Below, piece by piece: positions 1-7,636 of a stretch of DNA of 29,931 nt. The position numbers and the translations under genes are program-made. The stretch is from CAYTOF01 sp964439435 (lineage in GTDB: Bacteria > Bacillota > Clostridia > Oscillospirales > QAMX01), in the NCBI GenBank assembly GCA_964439435.1, contig CAYTOF010000025.1, positions 1-29,931 on the forward strand, read 5' to 3'. The notes under the pieces were generated by a model. It worked only from the letters and a program-made list of their open reading frames with translations. It had not been told where the DNA came from and did not search any database. The first letter of the stretch is position 1; every line of letters starts with the position of its first letter.

Positions 1-676
1 GAATGGAAAGCCCCGCTCCGCCGGATTTGATGCCTTCAACCAAGACAAGAAAAGGCGCTTTTCTTGCATTGTGTCTGACAAAATTCAAGCGCTTTGGCTC
101 GAGCCTGTGCTCCCGCATGGAGCAGAGCAGATCACAGAGACGGGCGGTTGGAAAAGAAATATAAAATGAGCCTTTGTTTTTGAGGGCAAAGGCGGCAGCC
201 TTGCAAAAATCTGAGATGTCGGCTCCGTTCCCGCTCTTTGCCAAAGGCGATCGGGAATTCGTGCGACCGTCGCCGATTTTATAATACGGTGGGTTGGAGA
301 TGACCGCATCAAAGGATTCGGGGTTTAACAGGGCCCTGTGGTCTCGGACATCACCTGTGATTCCCTGAATACTGCGAGAAAGGTTGTTTTGCTCTGTGTT
401 TTGTCCGAATAGGGCAGAGCAGTGAGGGCACAATTCCAGTCCGACAGCTCTGATGGGGTGCTTGCTTGCCAAAAGCAGGGAAATCAGTCCTGCGCCGGCG
501 CCAAGGTCGAGCAGAGCAAATCTCTTATTTGAGGTTCCTTCGCAATCTGTCTTTGGGCGATGGGAAAGTTTTGGGACACGAAAAAAGGCCGCAAGTAAAA
601 AGCTGTCGCAACTTGGAGCGGCGCACCTATCGTCATAATCGTATTCAAGGTTATTTTCATCAAGAGAAAGTTTCAA
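1..676 (-). CDS. trmN6: tRNA1(Val) (adenine(37)-N6)-methyltransferase, TrmN6/YfiC type, 3' end outside window
   Basis: A class I SAM-dependent methyltransferase of the family that N6-methylates A37 of tRNA-Val. About 225 codons are visible on the minus strand and the gene runs off the left edge without a stop. The translation shows the SAM-binding motif DLGAGAGLISLLLAS around residues 52-66 and the hallmark N6-adenine catalytic motif NPPYYK around residues 126-131, followed by the family's conserved SNPPY...R.S.LAKSGNGAD context. The start is taken as TTG at 676, because AGGAG lies 5-7 nt upstream (plus 681-686) and no in-frame ATG precedes it; a second in-frame TTG lies further upstream. The ferredoxin terminator ends about 20 nt before this start and no strong promoter is visible between them, so expression may depend on terminator read-through. 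The family call is firm; exact tRNA specificity is inferred from homology. Confidence 0.85.
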   Translation of the reverse strand, partial: MKLSLDENNLEYDYDDRCAAPSCDSFLLAAFFRVPKLSHRPKTDCEGTSNKRFALLDLGAGAGLISLLLASKHPIRAVGLELCPHCSALFGQNTEQNNLSRSIQGITGDVRDHRALLNPESFDAVISNPPYYKIGDGRTNSRSPLAKSGNGADISDFCKAAAFALKNKGSFYISFPTARLCDLLCSMREHRLEPKRLNFVRHNARKAPFLVLVEGIKSGGAGLSI

Positions 677-695
677 AGTCGCTCCTAGATATACC

Positions 696-726
696 AAAAA
701 GGGCAGCCATGGGACAGGCGCTGCCC
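696..726 (-). terminator. Rho-independent terminator after the ferredoxin gene
   Basis: Read on the minus strand, a perfect 7-bp stem GGGCAGC/GCTGCCC (plus 701-707 and 720-726, 12-nt loop) is followed directly by TTTTT (plus 696-700). It lies 40 nt beyond the ferredoxin stop and just before the methyltransferase ribosome binding site. It could act as a partial terminator or attenuator for the downstream gene. Confidence 0.8.
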
Positions 727-766
727 TAATCTTTATGTTGCGGATTTGCCCTTTGAGAACTTGTGC

Positions 767-940
767 TTATTCTTCGGGTTTTGGAGCATCTACCGGGCAA
801 ACATCGGCGCATGCGCCGCAATCGATACAGAGTTCCGGATCGACAACATAGATATCGTCACCTTCAGAGATAGCGGATGTGGGGCATTCGGGTTCGCAAG
901 CACCGCAAGAGATGCAATCTTCACTGATCTTATAAGCCAT
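767..940 (-). CDS. 2[4Fe-4S] ferredoxin, clostridial type
   Basis: A 57-residue low-potential electron carrier. The minus-strand translation begins MAYKISEDCISCGACEPECP and contains a second cluster motif CIDCGACADVCP. These are two CxxCxxCxxxCP motifs that each supply ligands to two [4Fe-4S] clusters, in the symmetric arrangement of clostridial 8Fe ferredoxins such as that of Clostridium pasteurianum. Length (about 55 aa) and the acidic composition fit the family. ATG at 940 is preceded by GAGGT at about the right distance. It has its own promoter (969-996) and terminator (696-726), so it appears monocistronic. Such ferredoxins serve pyruvate:ferredoxin oxidoreductase, hydrogenases or Rnf; the partner cannot be told from this context. 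Its presence supports an anaerobic host. Confidence 0.95.
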   Translation of the reverse strand: MAYKISEDCISCGACEPECPTSAISEGDDIYVVDPELCIDCGACADVCPVDAPKPEE

Positions 941-968
941 GTGTTTAACCTCGATTCATATTTTCTAT

Positions 969-996
969 ATTGTACCATAAAAATATTAAAAATCAA
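969..996 (-). promoter_or_regulatory. Sigma-A-type promoter of the ferredoxin gene
   Basis: On the minus strand TTGATT (plus 991-996), a 16-bp AT-rich spacer and TACAAT (plus 969-974) form a good -35/-10 pair about 30 nt upstream of the ferredoxin start codon. Confidence 0.7.
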
Positions 997-1246
997 CTAT
1001 TAAAACAGCAAACAGATGAAAAAACAATCTCCGGGAGGTAAATCATAAAAGATGCCCTGTCCAAAATAAAAGCCGAGAAATCGCACAAGACTGCCTGTAA
1101 ATGCATGTCGGGTGCGGCGACAAACCGAAAAACAACAGGTAAATCAAAAACTTGAGATAAACGAAACTACACTGAGCTATATGAAGCATTATAGTCATAA
1201 ATTAAAAATATGAGTGTATTGGCGAGAGAATATAGATATACTGCAA
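997..1246. other. Intergenic spacer between divergent ferredoxin and ctsR; no gene seen
   Basis: About 250 bp hold no open frame with a ribosome binding site longer than a few codons. A weak nested structure is present: CCTGT (1094-1098) with ACAGG (1135-1139) enclosing TGTCG (1106-1110) with CGACA (1118-1122). I see no promoter or T-run that would make it a convincing small RNA. Confidence 0.5.
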
Positions 1247-1274
1247 TTGAATATTTAGTCAGAACATAGTATCA

Positions 1275-1297
1275 TATAATGGTCAAAGTAAGTCAAA
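1275..1297 (+). promoter_or_regulatory. ctsR promoter -10 element and overlapping CtsR operator
   Basis: A consensus -10 TATAAT lies at 1275-1280; the -35 is weak. Directly after it, at 1281-1297, is the tandem heptamer GGTCAAA-GTA-AGTCAAA, which matches the CtsR operator consensus RGTCAAA-NAN-RGTCAAA except for the central spacer base. The operator covers the expected transcription start, so CtsR bound here should block initiation and autoregulate the whole ctsR-mcsA-mcsB-clpC operon. No second CtsR box was seen before clpC. Confidence 0.93.
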
Positions 1298-1315
1298 GAC
1301 AAAGAGGGTGATGGG

Positions 1316-1765
1316 ATGCGAATCAGTGACATAATAGCAAGATTCATAGAAGAAGAGCTGGAAAAACGAAAAGGCAGCGTAAAGCTCTCCAGGAGCGAAC
1401 TGGCAGAGCAGTTTAATTGTGTCCCGAGTCAGATCAACTATGTATTGATGACAAGGTTTACACCCGAACACGGATATTATATTGACAGCCGCAGAGGCGG
1501 CGGAGGGTATATAAAAATCTCACGCATAAAGATGGACAAGGGTTTGCTCATCATGCACATCATCAACACCATTGGAGACAAAATTGACTCTGCGACTGCC
1601 GCAGCTTTCATTTCCAATATGCTTGCGGAAGAAGTTATTTTGGAAAACGAAGCGCTGATAATTGCGGCTGCCACATCAGACAAGGCGCTTGCCGCAGCAG
1701 ATAGAGACATACGCGACGAGCTGCGAGCAGCTGTACTGAAGCGATGCCTGCTTGTGCTGGCGTAG
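1316..1765 (+). CDS. ctsR: Transcriptional repressor CtsR of class III heat-shock genes
   Basis: A 149-residue repressor of clp genes. It opens MRISDIIARFIEEELE and carries the winged-helix DNA-binding region with LSRSELAEQFNCVPSQINYVL (about residues 25-45) and the glycine-rich wing SRRGGGGYIKI (about 58-68) that contacts the minor groove and acts as the thermosensor in Bacillus CtsR. The C-terminal half is the dimerisation domain. Start ATG 1316 has GAGGGTGATGGG just upstream. Its own operator sits at 1281-1297. It is the first gene of the operon and is followed 10 nt later by mcsA. In the known system CtsR is inactivated by heat and cleared through the McsA/McsB/ClpC machinery encoded next to it. 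Confidence 0.96.
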   Translation: MRISDIIARFIEEELEKRKGSVKLSRSELAEQFNCVPSQINYVLMTRFTPEHGYYIDSRRGGGGYIKISRIKMDKGLLIMHIINTIGDKIDSATAAAFISNMLAEEVILENEALIIAAATSDKALAAADRDIRDELRAAVLKRCLLVLA

Positions 1766-1775
1766 GGGAGGGAAA

Positions 1776-2318
1776 ATGATGACATGTGAAAGATGTAAAA
1801 ATAAAAATGCAGCCTACCATTTCAAAAGCAGCGTAAACGGCAAGCTCTCGCAGTTTCACCTGTGTTCGGAATGTGCTGCGCAGCTCGGATTGGCAACAAG
1901 TGCAACGGGGACGTTGGGTGGCATATTTGGCGGATTTTCCCCAAAAACAACGGAGAACGGCTCCGCTGAGCGCAGGGTGTGTCCCGAATGCGGCACTCAT
2001 GAAAGCGATATTGCCTCATGCGGTTATGTGGGATGTGCAAACTGTTACAAAACATTTTCTCCCTTGCTCTCCCCGTATATTGTCAAGCTGCACGGAAAGA
2101 CCCACCACACGGGCAAAGTTCCGCTGGGATATTCTAAAATTGCTTCCGAGCAGAGGCTGAGAGAAAAGGAGATCACATCCTTGAGAACCCGTTTAAAAGA
2201 AGCTGTGGCGACAGAGAACTACGAGCTGGCGGCAGAGCTGCGAGACGACATCAATGCTCTTGCCGCTTTTGAAGAGGAACATGAAAAAGGCGGGAAAAAC
2301 GAAAATGACAAACAATAA
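1776..2318 (+). CDS. mcsA: Zinc-finger activator McsA (UVR-motif protein)
   Basis: A 180-residue cofactor that activates the arginine kinase McsB and helps deliver CtsR and other clients to ClpC. Four Cys pairs are visible: CERCK near the N-terminus, CSEC, CPEC and CANC, consistent with two zinc sites. A UVR motif with the pattern LRTRLKEAVATENYELAAELRDDI lies near the C-terminus (about residues 140-163) and mediates binding to McsB/ClpC in the family. Two adjacent ATGs occur at 1776 and 1779; GGGGAGGG immediately upstream serves either one. The gene starts 10 nt after ctsR and its 3' end overlaps the start of mcsB, which implies translational coupling. Confidence 0.93.
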   Translation: MMTCERCKNKNAAYHFKSSVNGKLSQFHLCSECAAQLGLATSATGTLGGIFGGFSPKTTENGSAERRVCPECGTHESDIASCGYVGCANCYKTFSPLLSPYIVKLHGKTHHTGKVPLGYSKIASEQRLREKEITSLRTRLKEAVATENYELAAELRDDINALAAFEEEHEKGGKNENDKQ

Positions 2319-3357
2319 ATGGTTTTCACACTGCGGCTCAAATGGAGATATCGCAGTCAGCACCCGCGTACGCCTGGCAAGAAACATAGAAAATATACCC
2401 TTTGGGTCCAAGATGACCCAGGGAGATTGTGAAAGACTTGTCAAATTGTGTTCACAGCCCATATTGGAAAACGCTGTGACAGCGGGTGAATTCAAGTTGA
2501 TAGACGCAAATGAGCTTGACGCACCGGAGATGTTTGAGCTCGTTGAAGCTCATCTCATATCCCCGGAATTTGCACGAAGCGACAGAAAAAGAGCCCTGCT
2601 TCTATCCCATGACGAAGGCATTTCACTTATGATAAACGAAGAAGACCATCTCAGATTGCAGGTTATAGGCAGCGGACTCTGCGGGGAAGAATGCCTTTCC
2701 AGCGCGCTGCAAATAGACAGCCTCATAGATGAGGGGCTTTCTCACAACAGGGCACGATATGCATACGATGAAAATCTGGGTTATCTCACTAGGTGTCCGA
2801 CCAATCTCGGAACGGGATTGCGTGTCAGTGTCATGCTCCATTTGCCGGAGATAGAACGCGGCGGAGGTATAGAGAGACTCACCTTGCAGGCGGGGAAACT
2901 CGGCCTTGCGGTTCGCGGTTTCTACGGAGAGGGGAGCGGCGGAAGCGGAGGGCTCTATCAAATATCCAACAGATTGACCCTTGGATATGATGAAAAGGAG
3001 CTTTCGAACAACCTTGTGCAGGCAGTTGAAAGCATTATTGAGCAGGAAAAGCTGATGCGAGAAAAAACCAAGGAGAGAGAACCCAAAAAACTGGAAGACA
3101 AGATCTACCGTGCGGAGGCGGTTTTGAAGTCCGCCAGACTGATGACCACAGCTGAGGCCATGAACTTGTTTTCCGACTTCAGAATGGGGGCTTCCATGGG
3201 GATTGTCGACGGTGATATGTTGAGATTAAATTCTCTTTTAAGGGAAGTTCAACCGGTGTCCTTGGCGCAAACCGCAAAACGCAAAGGCTTGAGCTTGAAC
3301 ACCGCAGTGGACAGAGATGCATACAGAGCAGAGATAATACGCAATGCCATGGTTTGA
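2305..3357 (+). CDS. mcsB: Protein arginine kinase McsB
   Basis: A phosphagen-kinase-family enzyme that phosphorylates arginine residues, marking proteins for ClpC-ClpP degradation. Visible family motifs are STRVRLARN near the N-terminus (nucleotide-binding arginines), INEEDHLRLQ (catalytic acidic loop) and CPTNLGTGLRVS (active-site Cys and phosphate-binding loop). Near the C-terminus RDAYRA matches the RDxxRA allosteric phospho-arginine-binding motif described for Bacillus McsB. The start is placed at ATG 2305 (MTNNKW), giving 350 aa with a 14-nt overlap with mcsA; ATG 2281, preceded by GAAGAGG, would add eight residues and cannot be excluded. The third gene of the CtsR operon. Confidence 0.94.
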   Translation: MTNNKWFSHCGSNGDIAVSTRVRLARNIENIPFGSKMTQGDCERLVKLCSQPILENAVTAGEFKLIDANELDAPEMFELVEAHLISPEFARSDRKRALLLSHDEGISLMINEEDHLRLQVIGSGLCGEECLSSALQIDSLIDEGLSHNRARYAYDENLGYLTRCPTNLGTGLRVSVMLHLPEIERGGGIERLTLQAGKLGLAVRGFYGEGSGGSGGLYQISNRLTLGYDEKELSNNLVQAVESIIEQEKLMREKTKEREPKKLEDKIYRAEAVLKSARLMTTAEAMNLFSDFRMGASMGIVDGDMLRLNSLLREVQPVSLAQTAKRKGLSLNTAVDRDAYRAEIIRNAMV

Positions 3358-3410
3358 GTTTTAAATCAGCGTGGCAATATATCAATATAATAGATAGAAA
3401 GGGCACATAT

Positions 3411-5867
3411 ATGATGGACAAGAGATTTACGAGAATGGCCAACAAAGCGATAAGTCTCGCCTATGAGTCGGCTGTCTCCATGGGTCACAACTATATCGGC
3501 AGCGAGCATATCCTGATGGGCTTGTTGCGCGAAACCGAGTGCATCGCCGCCAAGGTGATGACAGAGTCCGGTGTGACCGTTGAAAAATTGGCCGAAAAAA
3601 TAAAAGAGTATTCAGGCGAGGGAGAACCCGGGGCGGCACCTCAAGATCTGACGCCGCGGTCCAAGCTGATATTGAAATACGCCTCGGAAGAGGCCGTGCG
3701 TCTGGGCCACAGTTATATCGGAACCGAACACATCCTTCTTGGCATGATAAGAGAGGGCGAGAATGTGGGCATTCGCATTCTGAAGGATCTCAGCGACGTG
3801 AACAAGCTCGTCTCGACGCTTTTAAAAGCCATCGGAGCGACCATGGGAGAGGCGCAGTCCGGTGGGGTTCACCCTGACCAACAACCCTCCACCGCGTCAA
3901 ATCAGGGAGGGGCTCCCTCCAAGTCCGGAGAGCCAAAGCTGTTAAATGAATACGGCAGAAATCTGAACGCAATGGCGGCGGACTCCAATTTGGACCCCGT
4001 GATCGGGCGCAATGAGGAGATCAATCGGATTATACAGATTCTGAGCCGCAGGACAAAGAACAACCCTGTGCTCATCGGTGAACCGGGAGTTGGTAAAACC
4101 GCTGTTGTCGAAGGTCTGGCTCAAAAAATAGTGCTGGGGGACATCCCTGAGAATTTAAAAGACAAAAAAGTCTACACCCTCGACCTGCCGGGCATCATTG
4201 CCGGCACAAAATACAGGGGCGAATTCGAAGAGAGGATTAAAAACATCGTCGACGAAGTTAAAAATGCAGGCGATGTGATTCTCTTCATAGATGAACTGCA
4301 CACGCTTATCGGTGCGGGTGGAGCAGAGGGCGCCATAGATGCGGCCAATATTTTGAAACCTGCTCTGGCTCGGGGAGAAATGCAGGTGATAGGCGCCACA
4401 ACCCTTGACGAATACAGAAAGCATGTGGAAAAAGATGCTGCTCTTGAACGCAGGTTTCAGCCTGTGCAGGTTGGCGAGCCCGGTGAAGAAGACAGCATAC
4501 AGATTCTAAAGGGCTTGCGCGACAGATATGAGGCACATCATAAAATCAAAATCAAAGATGAGGCGATAGAGGCAGCTGTGCGCATGTCAGCTCGTTTTAT
4601 AAATGACAGGTATCTGCCCGATAAGGCCATCGATCTGATGGACGAAGCCGCGGCCAAGACCAGACTTTCGAATCTGACTCCTCCAAAGGATTTGAAAGGC
4701 TTGGAAGACGAGATAGCCCAACTGACTGTGGAAAAAGAAGAGGCAGTGCGTTCGCAGGATTTCGAAAAAGCCGCGACCCTGAGAGACGAGGAGAGCAAAA
4801 AACGCAAGGCACTCGAAGAGAGCAGGGCAAATTGGTCAAGCACAAAGGAAAAGACAGATTCAATAGGGGAGGAGGATATAGCCGAAATCATATCCTCCTG
4901 GACGGGTATCCCCGTCATGCGCTTGACGGAGAGCGAAAGCGACAAGCTGCTGCGCATGGAGGAAGTCTTACACGAACGAGTCATCGGTCAAGAAGAAGCT
5001 GTCAGCGCCGTATCCAAAGCCATCAGACGCGGCCGAGCGGGTTTGAAAGACCCCAAAAGACCTATCGGGACATTTATTTTCCTGGGACCCACGGGTGTGG
5101 GAAAAACGGAGTTGTCAAAAGCTCTGGCGGAGGCGCTCTTTGGCGATGAAAATGAGATGATTCGAGTTGACATGTCCGAATACATGGAAAAACACTCTGT
5201 TTCCAGACTTGTCGGTTCGCCTCCGGGATATGTGGGGTATGATGAAGGTGGACAGCTCACCGAAAAGGTGCGCAGAAAACCGTACAGCGTCGTGCTCTTT
5301 GATGAGATAGAAAAGGCCCACCCCGATGTTTTCAATATCCTGCTTCAGATCATGGAGGATGGCATATTGACCGACGGACAGGGCAGACGAGTGGATTTTC
5401 GCAATACTATCGTTGTCATGACCTCAAACGCAGGCGCTACCAGCATAACCGGCAAATCAAGCCTTGGGTTTATGCCCGGGGAGAAAACACAAGAGAGCAT
5501 GAAGTCTGTCCTGCTCGATGAGCTGAAGAGGACATTCAGACCGGAGTTTTTAAACCGCGTGGACGACATCATCGTGTTCACAAAGCTTTCCGAGGAGGAT
5601 ATCTCCAAAATAACGGTCAACATGCTGCGCTCGGTGGCGAGCCGTGCAGAGGAACTCGGAGTGACCTTAAATTGGGACGAAGAGGCCAAAAACTTGCTTG
5701 CACAGGCAGGCTATGATCCTGTATATGGGGCAAGACCGCTAAGACGTGTCATACGCTCCAAAATCGAGGACCTGCTGTCGGAAAAGCTGCTTGAGAAGAG
5801 TGTAGTAAAGGGCGACAGTGTCCTTGCCGTTGTAAAAGACGATGAAATCGACCTGGTTCAAAACTGA
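3411..5867 (+). CDS. clpC: ATP-dependent Clp protease ATP-binding subunit ClpC
   Basis: An 818-residue Hsp100 unfoldase that feeds substrates, including arginine-phosphorylated proteins, to ClpP. Domain order: duplicated Clp-N domain (about 1-145; paired SMGHNYIGSEHILMGLL and RLGHSYIGTEHILLGMI repeats), AAA-1 with Walker A GEPGVGKTA at residue 223 and Walker B VILFIDELH, a coiled M-domain with a UVR-like DFEKAATLRDEE, then AAA-2 with Walker A GPTGVGKTE at residue 559, the VGSPPGYVGYDEGG pore-loop region and the C-terminal D2-small domain with GARPLRR. Length matches the family (about 810). Start ATG 3411 has AGAAAGGG upstream; a second ATG follows at 3414. It ends the ctsR operon, with a terminator right after the stop. 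No own promoter or CtsR box was found in the 53-nt gap after mcsB. Confidence 0.97.
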   Translation: MMDKRFTRMANKAISLAYESAVSMGHNYIGSEHILMGLLRETECIAAKVMTESGVTVEKLAEKIKEYSGEGEPGAAPQDLTPRSKLILKYASEEAVRLGHSYIGTEHILLGMIREGENVGIRILKDLSDVNKLVSTLLKAIGATMGEAQSGGVHPDQQPSTASNQGGAPSKSGEPKLLNEYGRNLNAMAADSNLDPVIGRNEEINRIIQILSRRTKNNPVLIGEPGVGKTAVVEGLAQKIVLGDIPENLKDKKVYTLDLPGIIAGTKYRGEFEERIKNIVDEVKNAGDVILFIDELHTLIGAGGAEGAIDAANILKPALARGEMQVIGATTLDEYRKHVEKDAALERRFQPVQVGEPGEEDSIQILKGLRDRYEAHHKIKIKDEAIEAAVRMSARFINDRYLPDKAIDLMDEAAAKTRLSNLTPPKDLKGLEDEIAQLTVEKEEAVRSQDFEKAATLRDEESKKRKALEESRANWSSTKEKTDSIGEEDIAEIISSWTGIPVMRLTESESDKLLRMEEVLHERVIGQEEAVSAVSKAIRRGRAGLKDPKRPIGTFIFLGPTGVGKTELSKALAEALFGDENEMIRVDMSEYMEKHSVSRLVGSPPGYVGYDEGGQLTEKVRRKPYSVVLFDEIEKAHPDVFNILLQIMEDGILTDGQGRRVDFRNTIVVMTSNAGATSITGKSSLGFMPGEKTQESMKSVLLDELKRTFRPEFLNRVDDIIVFTKLSEEDISKITVNMLRSVASRAEELGVTLNWDEEAKNLLAQAGYDPVYGARPLRRVIRSKIEDLLSEKLLEKSVVKGDSVLAVVKDDEIDLVQN

Positions 5868-5879
5868 CTTATTTAGTAT

Positions 5880-5920
5880 CGGGGGAGGCGCTTGCAAGGC
5901 GTCTCCTCCGAGTGACATTT
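5880..5920 (+). terminator. Terminator of the ctsR-clpC operon
   Basis: A 12-bp GC-rich stem (5880-5891 with 5899-5910, two G-U pairs, 7-nt loop) lies 13 nt past the clpC stop. The following T-tract is short (ATTTTAA), so termination may be imperfect, but position and stem strength support the call. Confidence 0.65.
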
Positions 5921-5966
5921 TAACGGGGAAACGGCTTGCCATATACTTGATTCAGGACATAAGAGC

Positions 5967-5995
5967 TTGAAGTTTGTCGGCTTTTAAAATATAAT
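5967..5995 (+). promoter_or_regulatory. Sigma-A-type promoter for the 6055 membrane protein gene
   Basis: TTGAAG (5967-5972), a 17-bp spacer and a perfect TATAAT (5990-5995) lie 60 nt upstream of the TTG start of the next gene and after the clpC terminator. Confidence 0.75.
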
Positions 5996-6054
5996 ATTAA
6001 GAGAATGTTTTTAGCCGAGATAAGACAAAAATACAGATCAAGAGGTATGCGTCG

Positions 6055-6564
6055 TTGAAAAAGAAAATATTATTGAACAGCTTGGGCGTATTCGTTTTAA
6101 CAGCGGTATCGGCGATGATCACCAGTTTTTTGCCTCTGTTCCTTGCCTACATGTTCACCCCCTATGTGACCGAATGGAAACACACCCGCGGTGAGGGCTA
6201 TGTTCAAACCCTCTTGAGCATAGCGGGATTTGTTCTTTTCGTATTGATGATGTCCTGGGTTGCATTTTTGCGGGGAAAGAGAAGGACAAAAAAAGGAAAA
6301 CTGACAAGCATGCAATACAACCAAGCCTCTTCGATGGCAATGGGAGCTTATATCTTGTCGGCGATTATCATTGCCTCTTTGGTTGGAAATGTCGAAGCCA
6401 CAATCAGAATCATCGCATTTTACCTTCCTTTTCTGTTCTTAAAGGGCGTTTTAGTCCATGCACAGCTTTCGATAATATTGCTCGGATTTGTAAGCTGGGC
6501 TGCTCAAGCGGGCTCGTATGCCCTTGGGAGGATTTTCTGGGAAAAAAGCAAGGATAAATATTGA
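6055..6564 (+). CDS. Four-helix integral membrane protein, function unknown
   Basis: A 169-residue protein I do not recognise. It has a basic N-terminus (MKKK), then about four hydrophobic segments: roughly residues 6-36, 55-73, 95-113 and 118-150. A strongly basic cytoplasmic loop (RGKRRTKKGK) lies between helices two and three, and the C-terminus is basic. There is no obvious catalytic motif. Start TTG 6055 is preceded by AAGAGGT at 8 nt; an ATG at 6048 is out of frame. A clear promoter precedes it (5967-5995) and a stem-loop follows the stop, so it is probably a single-gene transcript. The charge distribution puts the basic loop in the cytoplasm. Confidence 0.7.
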   Translation: MKKKILLNSLGVFVLTAVSAMITSFLPLFLAYMFTPYVTEWKHTRGEGYVQTLLSIAGFVLFVLMMSWVAFLRGKRRTKKGKLTSMQYNQASSMAMGAYILSAIIIASLVGNVEATIRIIAFYLPFLFLKGVLVHAQLSIILLGFVSWAAQAGSYALGRIFWEKSKDKY

Positions 6565-6603
6565 TCACACACCCTGCAAAGACTCTGTGTGAGGGAGTTT
6601 TAG

Positions 6604-6639
6604 ATGTCAATCGTTGTAAATAAAGACAATGATTGACAT
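6604..6639. terminator. Stem-loop between the 6055 gene and uppP (terminator or operator)
   Basis: A 14-bp inverted repeat (6604-6617 with 6626-6639, one G-U pair, 8-nt loop AAATAAAG) lies 40 nt after the 6055 gene stop and 41 nt before the uppP -10 element. The outer arms are ATGTCAATC and GATTGACAT. There is no proper T-run on the plus strand, only TTTGC, so it could be a weak terminator or a protein-binding palindrome. Confidence 0.45.
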
Positions 6640-6679
6640 TTGCAATCAAGACCGAACACTTTCATTAACTTGGAAAATA

Positions 6680-6688
6680 TGGTATAAT
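6680..6688 (+). promoter_or_regulatory. Extended -10 promoter of uppP
   Basis: TGGTATAAT (6680-6688) is an extended -10 (TGnTATAAT). The corresponding -35 position (6660-6665, TTTCAT) is poor, as is usual for extended -10 promoters. It lies about 75 nt before the chosen uppP start. Confidence 0.65.
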
Positions 6689-6762
6689 TATGTGTACCGC
6701 AAGGAAATGCTTAGACTGATTTCCTGTGTATGTTTTATCATTTCAATCTATGGAGCGTGAGC

Positions 6763-7581
6763 ATGGGGATACTTTTGGCGATGTTATTTGGTGCGGTACA
6801 AGGATTTACAGAGTTTTTGCCTGTATCCAGCTCGGGGCATCTTGCCTTGCTGTCCATGTTGACCCTTGAAAATTCGGATTTGTTTTTTCCGGTGTTTTTA
6901 CATATTGCAACCTTCATAGCCGTTTGCATTGTGTACCGAAAGGACATAGGGCAGCTTATCAAGGCGGTATTTTTGTTCATACCGCGAAAGATAACAAAAG
7001 CCAAATCCTCCTCGCCGACCCATGAGCACATGGTAGGCATGCTCATCCTTTCAATATTACCCCTATTTGCCATCTTGCCCTTTAAAGACACCGTCGAAAA
7101 GCTTTTCAACAGCCCCCTTGCGATAGGAATAGCCCTGTTGGTGACAGCGGCACTGCTTTTTGTGGCAAACCGATACGGTGACGGCAAAAAGACTGTCGCG
7201 GACATGACCGTGACCGATGCTATCATCATCGGCTTTGTCCAACTCATAGCCGTTGTGCCGGGTCTGTCCAGATCCGGAGCGACACTGGCAGCGGCTCTCT
7301 TTTGCGGCTTGGACAGAGAAAATGCCGTGCGCTATTCTTTCATCCTGAGTTTGCCGACAATAATCGGCGCAGCGCTGGTGGAGGGTATCGGTGTTTTACG
7401 GGGAGGAACTGTGGCTTTTGACACAATTCCGTATTTAGCCGGTTTTTTCGTTGCAGCCGTAACCGGGTTGCTGGCCATCGGGCTGGTGAAAAAACTCATA
7501 AAAAGTAGAAAGCTCAGCATATTTTCCATCTACACAGCGGCTCTGGGAATTGGCCTTTTGATAACGATCGCTTTGAAATAA
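6763..7581 (+). CDS. uppP: Undecaprenyl-diphosphate phosphatase UppP (BacA)
   Basis: A polytopic membrane phosphatase of 272 residues that dephosphorylates undecaprenyl pyrophosphate to recycle the lipid carrier for peptidoglycan and wall polymers; it gives bacitracin tolerance. Both signature regions are present: EFLPVSSSGHLALL near the N-terminus (catalytic E/S/H) and PGLSRSGATLAAALFCGLDR in the second half (catalytic Arg/Ser). About eight hydrophobic segments are evident. ATG 6763 is chosen because TGGAG lies 7 nt upstream and the protein then starts directly with the conserved MGILLAMLFGAVQG; an in-frame ATG at 6730 would add 11 residues without a good ribosome binding site. It has its own extended -10 promoter. 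Confidence 0.95.
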   Translation: MGILLAMLFGAVQGFTEFLPVSSSGHLALLSMLTLENSDLFFPVFLHIATFIAVCIVYRKDIGQLIKAVFLFIPRKITKAKSSSPTHEHMVGMLILSILPLFAILPFKDTVEKLFNSPLAIGIALLVTAALLFVANRYGDGKKTVADMTVTDAIIIGFVQLIAVVPGLSRSGATLAAALFCGLDRENAVRYSFILSLPTIIGAALVEGIGVLRGGTVAFDTIPYLAGFFVAAVTGLLAIGLVKKLIKSRKLSIFSIYTAALGIGLLITIALK

Positions 7582-7636
7582 AACCATTTAAATGCTGGAG
7601 TGCACTTATAAAACATTAAAAGGGAAAGAGATATAC

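Noticed and set aside
453..1003. Plus-strand frames across the methyltransferase and ferredoxin
   Set aside because: Minus-strand genes here have clear motifs (NPPYYK and two CxxCxxCxxxCP); the plus frames are shadows.
1094..1139. Nested hairpin in the ctsR upstream spacer as a small RNA
   Set aside because: Stems are only five pairs each, with no promoter or T-run nearby; chance pairing is likely.
1477..2055. Long minus-strand frames opposite ctsR and mcsA
   Set aside because: Shadows of well-recognised plus-strand genes; no ribosome binding sites or family motifs.
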